Origin: Candidatus Iainarchaeum sp. | GTDB taxonomy: Archaea > Micrarchaeota > Micrarchaeia > Anstonellales > Bilamarchaeaceae | Length of the DNA: 35,004 bases | NCBI GenBank assembly: GCA_028713495.1 | Contig: JAQTOF010000005.1 | Coordinates: 1-35,004 of the forward strand | Reading direction: 5' to 3' | In this document: positions 9,378 through 16,927 of the stretch, one piece after another | Position numbering within the stretch: the stretch's first letter is position 1 | Layout: each line of letters opens with the position of its first letter | Position numbers and translations under genes: made by a program | Notes under the pieces: generated by a model | Database searches by the model: none | Told to the model about the DNA's origin: nothing | Seen by the model: only the letters and a program-made list of their open reading frames with translations

Positions 9378-9604
9378 CTCACCCAGACGCGTTCGTTCCT
9401 TATCTGGTATACAGCACGCGAGTCTATGTCATCGTCGTTGATGCTGCTCGCGAAATTTATGATGCTGTTCCCGCCGCCTTTCCTCTCGGCCATAAGATAG
9501 CGCAGAACCTGGCTGAAACTCATGTCCTTGCCTTTTTTGATCTGGTAGAGTTCAGCATACACGTCGTCCATTATAGTTATTACCTTCACCATAGCCATCC
9601 CCAC
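9374..9604 (-). CDS. vapB: VapB-like antitoxin
   Basis: VKVITIMDDVYAELYQIKKGKDMSFSQVLRYLMAERK; overlaps PIN gene by 4 nt; true start may be internal (MAMVKV or MVKV). Confidence 0.82.
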   Translation of the reverse strand: MGMAMVKVITIMDDVYAELYQIKKGKDMSFSQVLRYLMAERKGGGNSIINFASSINDDDIDSRAVYQIRNERVWVR

Positions 9605-9678
9605 ACTTTTGGTCGCCTTTTACCATCGTTTCTACGTCCATCACCCGATCATAGTTCCACGATCGTCCTGGCAGGGTC

Positions 9679-9699
9679 AATACATTCAGTAAATGTATT
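9679..9699. promoter_or_regulatory. Perfect 8-bp inverted repeat AATACATT-CAGTA-AATGTATT overlapping TATA-like TATTTAAATTTTT
   Basis: Direct reading; lies between divergent vapBC (-) and ftsZ (+). Confidence 0.75.
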
Positions 9700-9864
9700 T
9701 AAATTTTTCCCTCGAAAACCCCAAACCTGTTTTCTTCAGTAAATTTTTGTGAGTGAACCTTTTCGAGGTGAAAGCAAATCTATTTTAACGGCCGGGTGGG
9801 GGTTTCTGCACTCTCAAGTTCATGAGAGAAAAACAAGCAAGAGCGACCAATAAAAGGTGAAAAT

Positions 9865-10944
9865 ATGGAAGACTTGGTAAGATCTGTAGTCGGGGAAAAC
9901 ACGCCGCAGGCTGATAAGCCATCTTCGGACGCGATGAGCTCAGAGAGCATCAAGATCGTGACCGTCGGTGTCGGTGGTGCAGGAAACAATACCATCAACA
10001 GGCTGATAAAGTCTGGCGTGAAGGGGACAGAGCTCGTGGCAATAAACACGGACAAGCAGCACCTCAACATCGTCCATGAAAGGGCGAAGAAAGTGCTGAT
10101 AGGCAAATCGGTCACAAAAGGCCTCGGTGCGGGCGGATACCCGGACATCGGCGCCAAGTCATGCGAAGTGGACAGGCCGCTCGTCGAGAGGGAACTCGAA
10201 GGCGCGCACCTGGTCTTCATCTGCGCAGGCATGGGCGGCGGAACCGGTGGCGGTGCTGCACCAATCGTGGCGCAGATCGCCAAGGAGCAGGGCGCTATCG
10301 TAGTGGCGATGGTAACCTACCCATTCGCTCTGGAAAGGGCTAGGAAGAAGAGGGCCGAAGAAGGCATAAAGCTCCTCAAGAAGAGCTGCGACTCGGTCAT
10401 CATCCTGGACAACAACAGGTTGGTCCAGTTGGTGCCGAACCTGCCAATGGCAGAGGCGTTCGCGGTTGCTGACGAGATCCTCTCGAGGGCAATCAGCGGC
10501 CTGGTCTGGACCATCACACAGCCATCGCTCATCAACATCGACTTCGCAGATGTCCGCGCGATCATGGAAGGCGGAGGAGTCGGCTTCATCGCAGTGGGCG
10601 AGGGCAAGGGCAACGACAAAGTCAAAGCGGCTTCAGAGGGCGTCATAAAGAACAGGCTCCTGGACGTGGACTTCGAAGGCGCAAAGGGCGCGCTCATCCA
10701 CATCACGGGCGGCAGCGACCTCACACTCGGCGATGCTATCAAAGCAGGAGAGATGATTACCGAGAAGATGGACGCAGAGGCCAACGTGAAATGGGGTGCA
10801 AGGATCATGCAGAACTACGAGGGCAAGCTCGAGATAGTTGCCATCGTGACTGGCGTGAAAGGCGCTTCCATAGTGGGCTCCTCGATGGTAGAAGAGGAGA
10901 GCACAATGCCGGCTTACTCCCAGGAACTTGAAGTTCTTGGCTGA
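9865..10944 (+). CDS. ftsZ: Cell division protein FtsZ
   Basis: IKIVTVGVGGAGNNTINRL...AINTDKQHLNI...CAGMGGGTGGGAAPIVAQIAKEQGAIVVAMVTYPFALE...NNRL...DFADVRAIMEGGGVGFIAVGEG; SD aaaaggtgaaaat. Confidence 0.97.
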   Translation: MEDLVRSVVGENTPQADKPSSDAMSSESIKIVTVGVGGAGNNTINRLIKSGVKGTELVAINTDKQHLNIVHERAKKVLIGKSVTKGLGAGGYPDIGAKSCEVDRPLVERELEGAHLVFICAGMGGGTGGGAAPIVAQIAKEQGAIVVAMVTYPFALERARKKRAEEGIKLLKKSCDSVIILDNNRLVQLVPNLPMAEAFAVADEILSRAISGLVWTITQPSLINIDFADVRAIMEGGGVGFIAVGEGKGNDKVKAASEGVIKNRLLDVDFEGAKGALIHITGGSDLTLGDAIKAGEMITEKMDAEANVKWGARIMQNYEGKLEIVAIVTGVKGASIVGSSMVEEESTMPAYSQELEVLG

Positions 10945-10955
10945 AGTGTAGTTTC

Positions 10956-10977
10956 AAAAGGGACTTTGATCCCTTTT
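10956..10977 (+). terminator. Intrinsic-terminator-like hairpin downstream of ftsZ
   Basis: AAAAGGGA-CTTTGA-TCCCTTTT perfect 8-bp stem followed by cttttttctcttatttttc. Confidence 0.65.
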
Positions 10978-11047
10978 CTTTTTCTCTTATTTTTCTTCAT
11001 CCCCAGTTTCCACAATATTTTTAAACAGTCGTAATCAATCAATTCCT

Positions 11048-11440
11048 GTGTCTTCTATGCCTAAACAGAATCTTTTCGCCCAGTGGAGCGGCTGTGCTAC
11101 GTACGGTCAGACTATCTACCTGGTCAAGGTCATCGCCCCGTCCGGCGCTTCACATAGCGAGATATGCACAGCCATCAACACAGCCCGCGGCTTCAGCCCG
11201 CAGGTGGAAAGAGACAAACAAAAATCCGACGTCAATCCGATCGAGGCACCGCCTCCAGGAGCCAAGTTCCTGGTGACCTTCACTCCGGATAACCGCTACA
11301 CAATCAACGCCTATGCGAAGAAGGAGGTGGTCGTGCCGCTCAAATCCAGCACCATGGTACTCAATGACGGGCACTTCATGTCGCACAGCCATCTTTCCAA
11401 GCACGCCTCCTCTGCCCCGCAGGGCAGGGTTCGCAGGTAA
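11048..11440 (+). CDS. Hypothetical protein (start GTG 11048 or ATG 11057)
   Basis: 130-aa ORF about 25 nt downstream of atttttaaac. Confidence 0.65.
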   Translation: MSSMPKQNLFAQWSGCATYGQTIYLVKVIAPSGASHSEICTAINTARGFSPQVERDKQKSDVNPIEAPPPGAKFLVTFTPDNRYTINAYAKKEVVVPLKSSTMVLNDGHFMSHSHLSKHASSAPQGRVRR

Positions 11441-11474
11441 TCGTCATTTTAAACAATCCGGCAGATTGATTCTT

Positions 11475-12191
11475 ATGCGAGTGAAGATTCTAGCCAATCC
11501 CAGGAAGGATTGGGCAAAACAGGTCGCCAAAGAAGCAAAGGCACTTCTCAGAAAATCCGGCCACCGCATCATAACGAAAGGCGCTGACGCCACTATCTGC
11601 ATCGGCGGTGATGGCACCATCCTCTATGCCGGCCATAAGGGAAGGCTGGAAGGGCCGGTCCTTGGCATCGGAGGGAAGACAAGCTACATCTGCCAGCTCA
11701 GGAAAAACAACTGGAAGCGTTCGCTCGTGCGCCTGCTCGAGAAAGGCAAAAAACAAAAAATCATGACGCTCTCCTGTTCCATCGCAGGGAGAAGGTTCAC
11801 GGTCATCAACGACGTGGTGGTGCATGCCACCAATTACCGCGTCGCTACCATGCAGGTCGCCATAGGCAAGAGAACGCGCGAGTTCGAAGGCGATGGCGTA
11901 ATAGTTTCGACTGCATTGGGCTCTGCAGCATACGCATATTCCGCAGGAGCAAGGAAAATGCGTCCAACAGAAAGGAAAATAAGCGTTGTGCCTATATGTC
12001 CTTATAGGCGCGCATTCTCCAGCGCAGTTCTCCCGCAAAACCAGAAGGTGGACATAAAAGTCGGAAGCGACTGCGCTTTCATAATGGACGGCATCTTCAT
12101 CCGTCGTCTCCGCAAGGGCGAACGGGTCGTTGCCAGGAAAGGCGCAGATATGATGTTCTTTGAAGGAGCAGGGAAATGGGTTTTCAAATGA
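11475..12191 (+). CDS. nadK: NAD kinase
   Basis: MRVKILANPRKDWAKQVAKEAKALLRK...ADATICIGGDGTILYAGHKGRLEGPVLGIGGKTSYICQL...NDVVVH...FEGDGVIVSTALGSAAYAYSAG; start refined from 11313. Confidence 0.9.
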   Translation: MRVKILANPRKDWAKQVAKEAKALLRKSGHRIITKGADATICIGGDGTILYAGHKGRLEGPVLGIGGKTSYICQLRKNNWKRSLVRLLEKGKKQKIMTLSCSIAGRRFTVINDVVVHATNYRVATMQVAIGKRTREFEGDGVIVSTALGSAAYAYSAGARKMRPTERKISVVPICPYRRAFSSAVLPQNQKVDIKVGSDCAFIMDGIFIRRLRKGERVVARKGADMMFFEGAGKWVFK

Positions 12192-12508
12192 TATCGAAGG
12201 AAGAGATACTCAGACGCGGTTATGTGGATGTCAAGGTCTTCGTTTCAGGACTCAGGCAGAGCCATAGGATGGAGGTCGTCAGGGAGAAGACCAGCCAGGG
12301 CATGGTGCCGTTCCTGGTATCCAAGCACTATATCCCGACAGCAGAGCTCGTACGCCTCGCAGAGGAATTGCAGCTCCCTGTCAAGCACAAGGACATAGCG
12401 GTTTTCCCTAAAGGCAAGATGGCAGGCCATTTCACGGAGAAAGTCAAGAAGGACGAGACCGTGGTCACTGTGGAATCAGACACTGTCGAAGCAGAAGTAG
12501 AAGAGTGA
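12188..12508 (+). CDS. Hypothetical conserved protein
   Basis: MISKEEILRRGYVDVKVFVSGLRQSHRMEVVREKTSQGMVPFLVSKHYIPTAELVRLAEELQLPVKHKDIAVFPKGKMAG; overlaps end of nadK (start 12176 or 12188). Confidence 0.7.
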   Translation: MISKEEILRRGYVDVKVFVSGLRQSHRMEVVREKTSQGMVPFLVSKHYIPTAELVRLAEELQLPVKHKDIAVFPKGKMAGHFTEKVKKDETVVTVESDTVEAEVEE

Positions 12509-12509
12509 A

Positions 12510-13400
12510 TCATTTCAATTCTTCTTTCAGTATCCTCACGAGTTCCGTCCCTATCCTGGCCTGGGCCTCTTTTGTGCTGGCCCCGAGATGCGGGGTGAAA
12601 TAGATATTCTCCAGTTCGAGCAATCTCCCTTTGTACGGCTCCTGCTTGTACACATCGATCGCTGCTCCTGCGATCTTCCTGCTCTTGCATCCCTCATAGA
12701 GCGCATCCTCGTCTATGATATCGCCGCGCGCAGTATTCACGATGTAAACGCCGTTCTTCATTTTAGCTATGTTTTCCTTATTTATCATGTTCATGGTCTC
12801 GGGAGTGGTCGGCACATGCAATGATATCACATCAGCCCTTGACAGGAAAGCATCCAGGTTTTCAACGAACTCTATCTTCCCATCGTCATGCCTTGGCGGC
12901 GGATTATACGCGATTGTTTTCATGCCAAGCGCCCTCGCTTTGGCAGCCAGGCTTGCCCCGATCCGTCCATAGCCGATCACCCCGAGCGTCTTGCCACTCA
13001 CTTCGCTGCCAGTGAGGTTTTTCTTGTCCCATAATCCGCCTTTCATCTGGTGATGAGCCTTCTGCACATTCCTGAGCATCGCCATAATCAGCGCCAATGC
13101 CAATTCCGCAACAGCATTGGTGGAAGCGCCAGGCGTGTTCATGACCTTTATGCCTTTTTCCTTGCATGCCTGCTGGTCAACATTATCCAGACCGACCCCG
13201 GCCCTGGCTACTATCTTCAGCTTCCTTGCCCCGGCCAGCAGATCCTTGGTTACCTTGGTGGCGCTCCTCACGATAAGCACATCAGCATCCGCGAGCGCGG
13301 CCTTCACATCAGCCGGTTTATAAGCGACATCGCCAAGCTTCCTTATCTCTGACACTACCTCTTCTTCCATCTGGTCTGCAATGATGATTCGCATGGCCAT
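12510..13400 (-). CDS. serA: D-3-phosphoglycerate dehydrogenase, short form without C-terminal ACT domain (start 13400 or 13394)
   Basis: IVRSATKVTKDLL..ARKLKIVARAGVGLDNVD...GKTLGVIGYGRIGASLAAKARALGM...VNTARGDIIDEDALYEGCKSRKIAGAAIDVYKQEP...TPHLGASTKEAQ. Confidence 0.92.
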   Translation of the reverse strand: MAMRIIIADQMEEEVVSEIRKLGDVAYKPADVKAALADADVLIVRSATKVTKDLLAGARKLKIVARAGVGLDNVDQQACKEKGIKVMNTPGASTNAVAELALALIMAMLRNVQKAHHQMKGGLWDKKNLTGSEVSGKTLGVIGYGRIGASLAAKARALGMKTIAYNPPPRHDDGKIEFVENLDAFLSRADVISLHVPTTPETMNMINKENIAKMKNGVYIVNTARGDIIDEDALYEGCKSRKIAGAAIDVYKQEPYKGRLLELENIYFTPHLGASTKEAQARIGTELVRILKEELK

Positions 13401-13586
13401 TTATCGTCGCTAGATTATTTATTGGTTTGTGGCTCAGGGGTAGTGGTAAAAACTGTTCCCAAACCACAATGTAACGCTAATATTGTGTTTTTGCTCACAA
13501 AGATTATAAATAAAAAGATTTTTTTAACACTAAAAATCCAGAAACATATAAATATACATCCTGCTCTATACCATATCGGTGGGGGT

Positions 13587-13889
13587 ATGGTTATGTTTGG
13601 TACCGAAAAGGTGAGGTCCCGGACCAAGAAAAAGTTCATGGGGCTCACATCCGCTCTGGAGATGGCATACGAAGATCCGACACGCTACGGTGTCGTCGTG
13701 GATGCTGCCTCTCAGCTGTGCGACATGCTCAGGCAGGATGAGGTATCACTCACGACACCCGAGAAGCTCAGGGTCATGAAGTCCGTCACCAAGGCCAAGG
13801 TAAGGGCCTTCATGGGCGGAGCATCGGACAACTACAAGACGTTCAAGACGCTGGACACAATCAGTGGTGATCTGGTCCAGCTATTGTAA
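13587..13889 (+). CDS. Small hypothetical protein upstream of ACT-domain gene
   Basis: MVMFGTEKVRSRTKKKFMGLTSALEMAYEDPTRYGVVVDAASQLCDMLRQDEVSLTTPEKLRVMKSVTKAKVRAF; SD ggtggggg; TATA acatataaatatac about 35 nt upstream. Confidence 0.72.
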   Translation: MVMFGTEKVRSRTKKKFMGLTSALEMAYEDPTRYGVVVDAASQLCDMLRQDEVSLTTPEKLRVMKSVTKAKVRAFMGGASDNYKTFKTLDTISGDLVQLL

Positions 13890-13900
13890 GGTGATATGAC

Positions 13901-14311
13901 ATGAAATCAATAACTATCGTATCAGAAGACAGACTGGGTCTCCTAGCTGACATATCGTACATACTCGGCAAATCCAGCATCAATATCGAGGGTCTTTTCG
14001 TCGATGTGATAGGCGGCAAGGCAGTTATATCCATGGACGTCAAAGACCCGAAGAAGGCATCGGGCGTCCTTGTGATGAACGGCTTCAAGACCACCCATCC
14101 AGAATCCATAATCATAAAGGTCTCGAACCAGTCCATGGACAAGATAACCGAGATGCTGGAAGGCGAGAAAGTGATGGTGAAAGAGCTATCATTGCTCTCC
14201 TCGGACAAGACGGACGGCATCTTCGCGGTCAATGTCGACAAGCCAAGGAAGGCCTACAAGATGCTGACGCCGTTCCTTCTGGGCAAGACACCGAACCCGA
14301 GCTACTACTAA
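13901..14311 (+). CDS. Stand-alone ACT-domain (amino-acid binding) protein, probably tandem ACT
   Basis: MKSITIVSEDRLGLLADISYILGKSSINIEGLFVDVIGGKAVISMDVKDPKKASGVL...; typical DRxGLLADIS..L....INI core. Confidence 0.88.
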   Translation: MKSITIVSEDRLGLLADISYILGKSSINIEGLFVDVIGGKAVISMDVKDPKKASGVLVMNGFKTTHPESIIIKVSNQSMDKITEMLEGEKVMVKELSLLSSDKTDGIFAVNVDKPRKAYKMLTPFLLGKTPNPSYY

Positions 14312-15396
14312 GTAGTTATCTTTTCCATCTTTTTCATTTTCTCTGCGTCTTTGACTTCCATCGCTATCCTTCTTCCGAAGCTGACGCTTTCCCTGAACAA
14401 ATAGCCTGAATACGGCGTGAACCTTGTCCCAGGGGACCCTGGCATCCTCAAAGACACGTCAAAGCATGCGAACTCCTCTTTGCCCTCTTCAAGGAACGCT
14501 CCCTGCAGGGCGAATGGCCCGATGATGCCATGCTCGTACTCCTTCTGCGCAGCATGCACCATCTTCTCTCCGAGCTCGAACACCTGCTCCAATAACGACT
14601 CGCGCAGTGTGCATGCTATGTGCCCCACTTCAATCGTGGACGGCTGGGCCATCTTCAACAGCTCCAGTTGCACATCAGCCGGCATCCTGAGATAGCCATC
14701 TATATTCGTCTGCCTCCGTGTATCCAGACCGAGCAGCTCCAGCTCCTCATGCACAGGAGAATAGAAGAAATTGAGATTGAAATGCGCGCCGACTATATAT
14801 TCCTCTATGGTGGCCTTGGCCAGTTGCTCCTTGGTGGTTTTCCCGGCCTTCACCAATGATTCGCTCCGTTCCTTGTACTCCTCATAGCTCCTTGCCAGGA
14901 AGAACGCCCGCTCATATGTGCGTTTCGCTTCACTCACCTTGACGATGCAAAGCCTGTCTATCTTCTCAGGCGATGATATCTTCTTCGGAGTCCTTATCCC
15001 TGCCTTGTCCATCAGGTAGTACTGGTTCTTCGGCGCATCCCTTTCCTCAGCCCTGAGCAGATATTTATTGCCGAAGACAGGCACCTTGAAATCCTTCTCT
15101 ATGGCATCATAGCCCACATACACCGCGAATGAGCGATTGGGGACAAACACCGCGTTCCTCTGCATCAGGAAGTCCTGGTTCTCCTTCTTCACGATGTCCT
15201 TGAAGCTCTTCAAAAGCAGCAGCTCATCGACCACGCCTACCTCACGCCCACCGCGTTTCCTGCTCTTATAAGGGCCGAGATAAGTCTTCTCCCTCCCTTT
15301 CTGCGCGACGACCAGGCTATCGAATCCCTCTGCCTTCGCGCCCTCCGAGACATCGAGCGCAGAATGGCTTCCTAATGTAGAAATCGTATGCTTCAT
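14308..15396 (-). CDS. purP: Formate-dependent AICAR ligase (FAICAR synthetase, archaeal PurP)
   Basis: MKHTISTLGSHSALDVSEGAKAEGFDSLVVAQKGREKTYLGPYK...VPNRSFAVYVGYDAIEKDFKVPVFGNKYLLRAEER...YYLMDKAGIRTPKKI...GAHFNLNFFYSPVHEELELLGLDTRRQTNIDGYLRMP...GPFALQ...VSLRMPGSPG. Confidence 0.95.
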   Translation of the reverse strand: MKHTISTLGSHSALDVSEGAKAEGFDSLVVAQKGREKTYLGPYKSRKRGGREVGVVDELLLLKSFKDIVKKENQDFLMQRNAVFVPNRSFAVYVGYDAIEKDFKVPVFGNKYLLRAEERDAPKNQYYLMDKAGIRTPKKISSPEKIDRLCIVKVSEAKRTYERAFFLARSYEEYKERSESLVKAGKTTKEQLAKATIEEYIVGAHFNLNFFYSPVHEELELLGLDTRRQTNIDGYLRMPADVQLELLKMAQPSTIEVGHIACTLRESLLEQVFELGEKMVHAAQKEYEHGIIGPFALQGAFLEEGKEEFACFDVSLRMPGSPGTRFTPYSGYLFRESVSFGRRIAMEVKDAEKMKKMEKITT

Positions 15397-15440
15397 GATA
15401 ATGATTGCGGCCTGATATTTTAAAATTGAACTGAAGCAGC

Positions 15441-16025
15441 CTATCCGACCAGTCCGCTCCTTATGAAGGCGATGCCCATGGCTATCAGGAAAAGGCCGAT
15501 CACCTTGGAAGTCACCATGATCACCCTGTCGCCCAGGACCTTCCTCACCCTGCCGGCGTTCATCAGGATGACCCAAGAGACCAGCAAGGCGCCCAGCAGC
15601 GCCGCGAACACAGGAAGCGTGCTGTACTCCTTGTCCAATATCACCAGGCTTGTCATCAATCCAGGGCCGGTCAGCAGCGGCGTGCCTATCAGCACTGCGG
15701 CCGAATCCAGCCCTTCCCTGCCCTTGCCATTGGATGACAGGTGGAGGTTTATCGAGTTCTCCAGACCAAGCAGGACAAGCACGATGCCTCCTGCTATCTT
15801 GAAATCAGAAAGCGTTATGGAAAGCGCGCTGAGCAGCAGCGGTCCGACAAGCGTGAAGATGAAAGCCAGGCAGCCTGCGATCAGCACTGCCTTCGTCGCG
15901 ACGCTCCGCAGCTCCTTCTCATTGCATCTGCGTGTGAATGCGAGGAAAAGCGGCAGGCTGGCGAAAGGGTCCATGATGGCGAATATGGTGACAAATGAAG
16001 CGATGACCATGCTGATGCTGTCCAT
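15441..16025 (-). CDS. MarC family (UPF0056) integral membrane protein
   Basis: MDSISMVIASFVTIFAIMDPFASLPLFLAFTRR...AGGIVLVLLGLE...AVLIGTPLLTGPGLMTSLVILDKEYST...LFLIAMGIAFIRSGL. Confidence 0.9.
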   Translation of the reverse strand: MDSISMVIASFVTIFAIMDPFASLPLFLAFTRRCNEKELRSVATKAVLIAGCLAFIFTLVGPLLLSALSITLSDFKIAGGIVLVLLGLENSINLHLSSNGKGREGLDSAAVLIGTPLLTGPGLMTSLVILDKEYSTLPVFAALLGALLVSWVILMNAGRVRKVLGDRVIMVTSKVIGLFLIAMGIAFIRSGLVG

Positions 16026-16105
16026 GCTTCCCTATCCACAGGTGGGATTAAAATCGTTCGCGGCCGCACGCGATTATTTATATACATTATCTGCGAGATA
16101 AAGTC

Positions 16106-16927
16106 ATGCGGAAGGTCCTCATACTGCTCCTACTTTTCACCATGCTCCATGCCGAGTTCCTGATCGAGCGGGTGGATGTCAGCATCAGCGATATAAAGAG
16201 CGATGGCAGCGCGAATGTCCACGAAAGCATCAAGTTCATCATGTACGGCGATTATTCCATGTCGCTCTATGACAGCGGAATCGCAAGCAATGACCTCTCA
16301 TTCTGGTCCACCAGCACCGGCCTGAAGGACGTCAAGTTCCATACCAATCCTGCCACTGTGGACATACGTGACTTCCGTCTGAGGCCCCAACCGCGCACCA
16401 AATGCAATCCCATCCAGGGGACCTGCCATGGCGAGCTTATCCTGGACTATAGCGCCTATCCGAATTACAAGGCCAACGCATCATCTGAGATAGAGCCAGG
16501 CACAGGCCTGTTCACCGTGGAGAAATACAAACCACGCACCCTGAGGTACACGATCAATCCTGCATCCCTTTCTTTCACGACCACCCCGGAGGGCAACATC
16601 ATCCTTGACGACACTGTCTTTCTCACGATAAAACTGCCTGCTGACAGCGTCCTCCTGGATGCCAATCCCCAGCCGTCCGATAGCATCGAGCTGCCGGCCT
16701 ATGTGGATTCGCTCTCATGGACCGATGTCGTCCTGGTAAAATTCTCGCTCATATTCGATGTCGAGGAAGGTATAGACAAGGAGGTCTCGGACTTCTTCGG
16801 AAGCATAATCACGAGCGTAAGCAACACACTGGGCAGCCCGCACGGCATCGCCGTCGTGGTCCTCATAATAATCCTTATAGGTTCCTATGCGTATATCCTG
16901 ATGTCAAGGCGGAGGGGCGAAGACTGA
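16106..16927 (+). CDS. Secreted membrane-anchored protein of unknown function (signal peptide, C-terminal TM)
   Basis: MRKVLILLLLFTMLHAEF...; C-terminal hydrophobic VVVLIIILIGSYAYILMSRRRGED; first gene of overlapping operon. Confidence 0.8.
   Translation: MRKVLILLLLFTMLHAEFLIERVDVSISDIKSDGSANVHESIKFIMYGDYSMSLYDSGIASNDLSFWSTSTGLKDVKFHTNPATVDIRDFRLRPQPRTKCNPIQGTCHGELILDYSAYPNYKANASSEIEPGTGLFTVEKYKPRTLRYTINPASLSFTTTPEGNIILDDTVFLTIKLPADSVLLDANPQPSDSIELPAYVDSLSWTDVVLVKFSLIFDVEEGIDKEVSDFFGSIITSVSNTLGSPHGIAVVVLIIILIGSYAYILMSRRRGED

Noticed and set aside
10932-10944. GAACTTGAAGTTC palindrome-like sequence at the end of ftsZ
   Set aside because: Short and inside coding sequence (12 bp around the ELEVLG codons); the downstream AAAAGGGA/TCCCTTTT hairpin is the more convincing terminator.
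13430-13475. Complete tRNA-Gly(CCC) based on TTCCCAA
   Set aside because: No anticodon stem pairs around TTCCCAA and no T-arm follows, so not called as a tRNA.
13415-13648. 77-aa minus-strand ORF in the serA/ACT intergenic region
   Set aside because: Spans promoters and the start of the small + strand gene; composition not protein-like.
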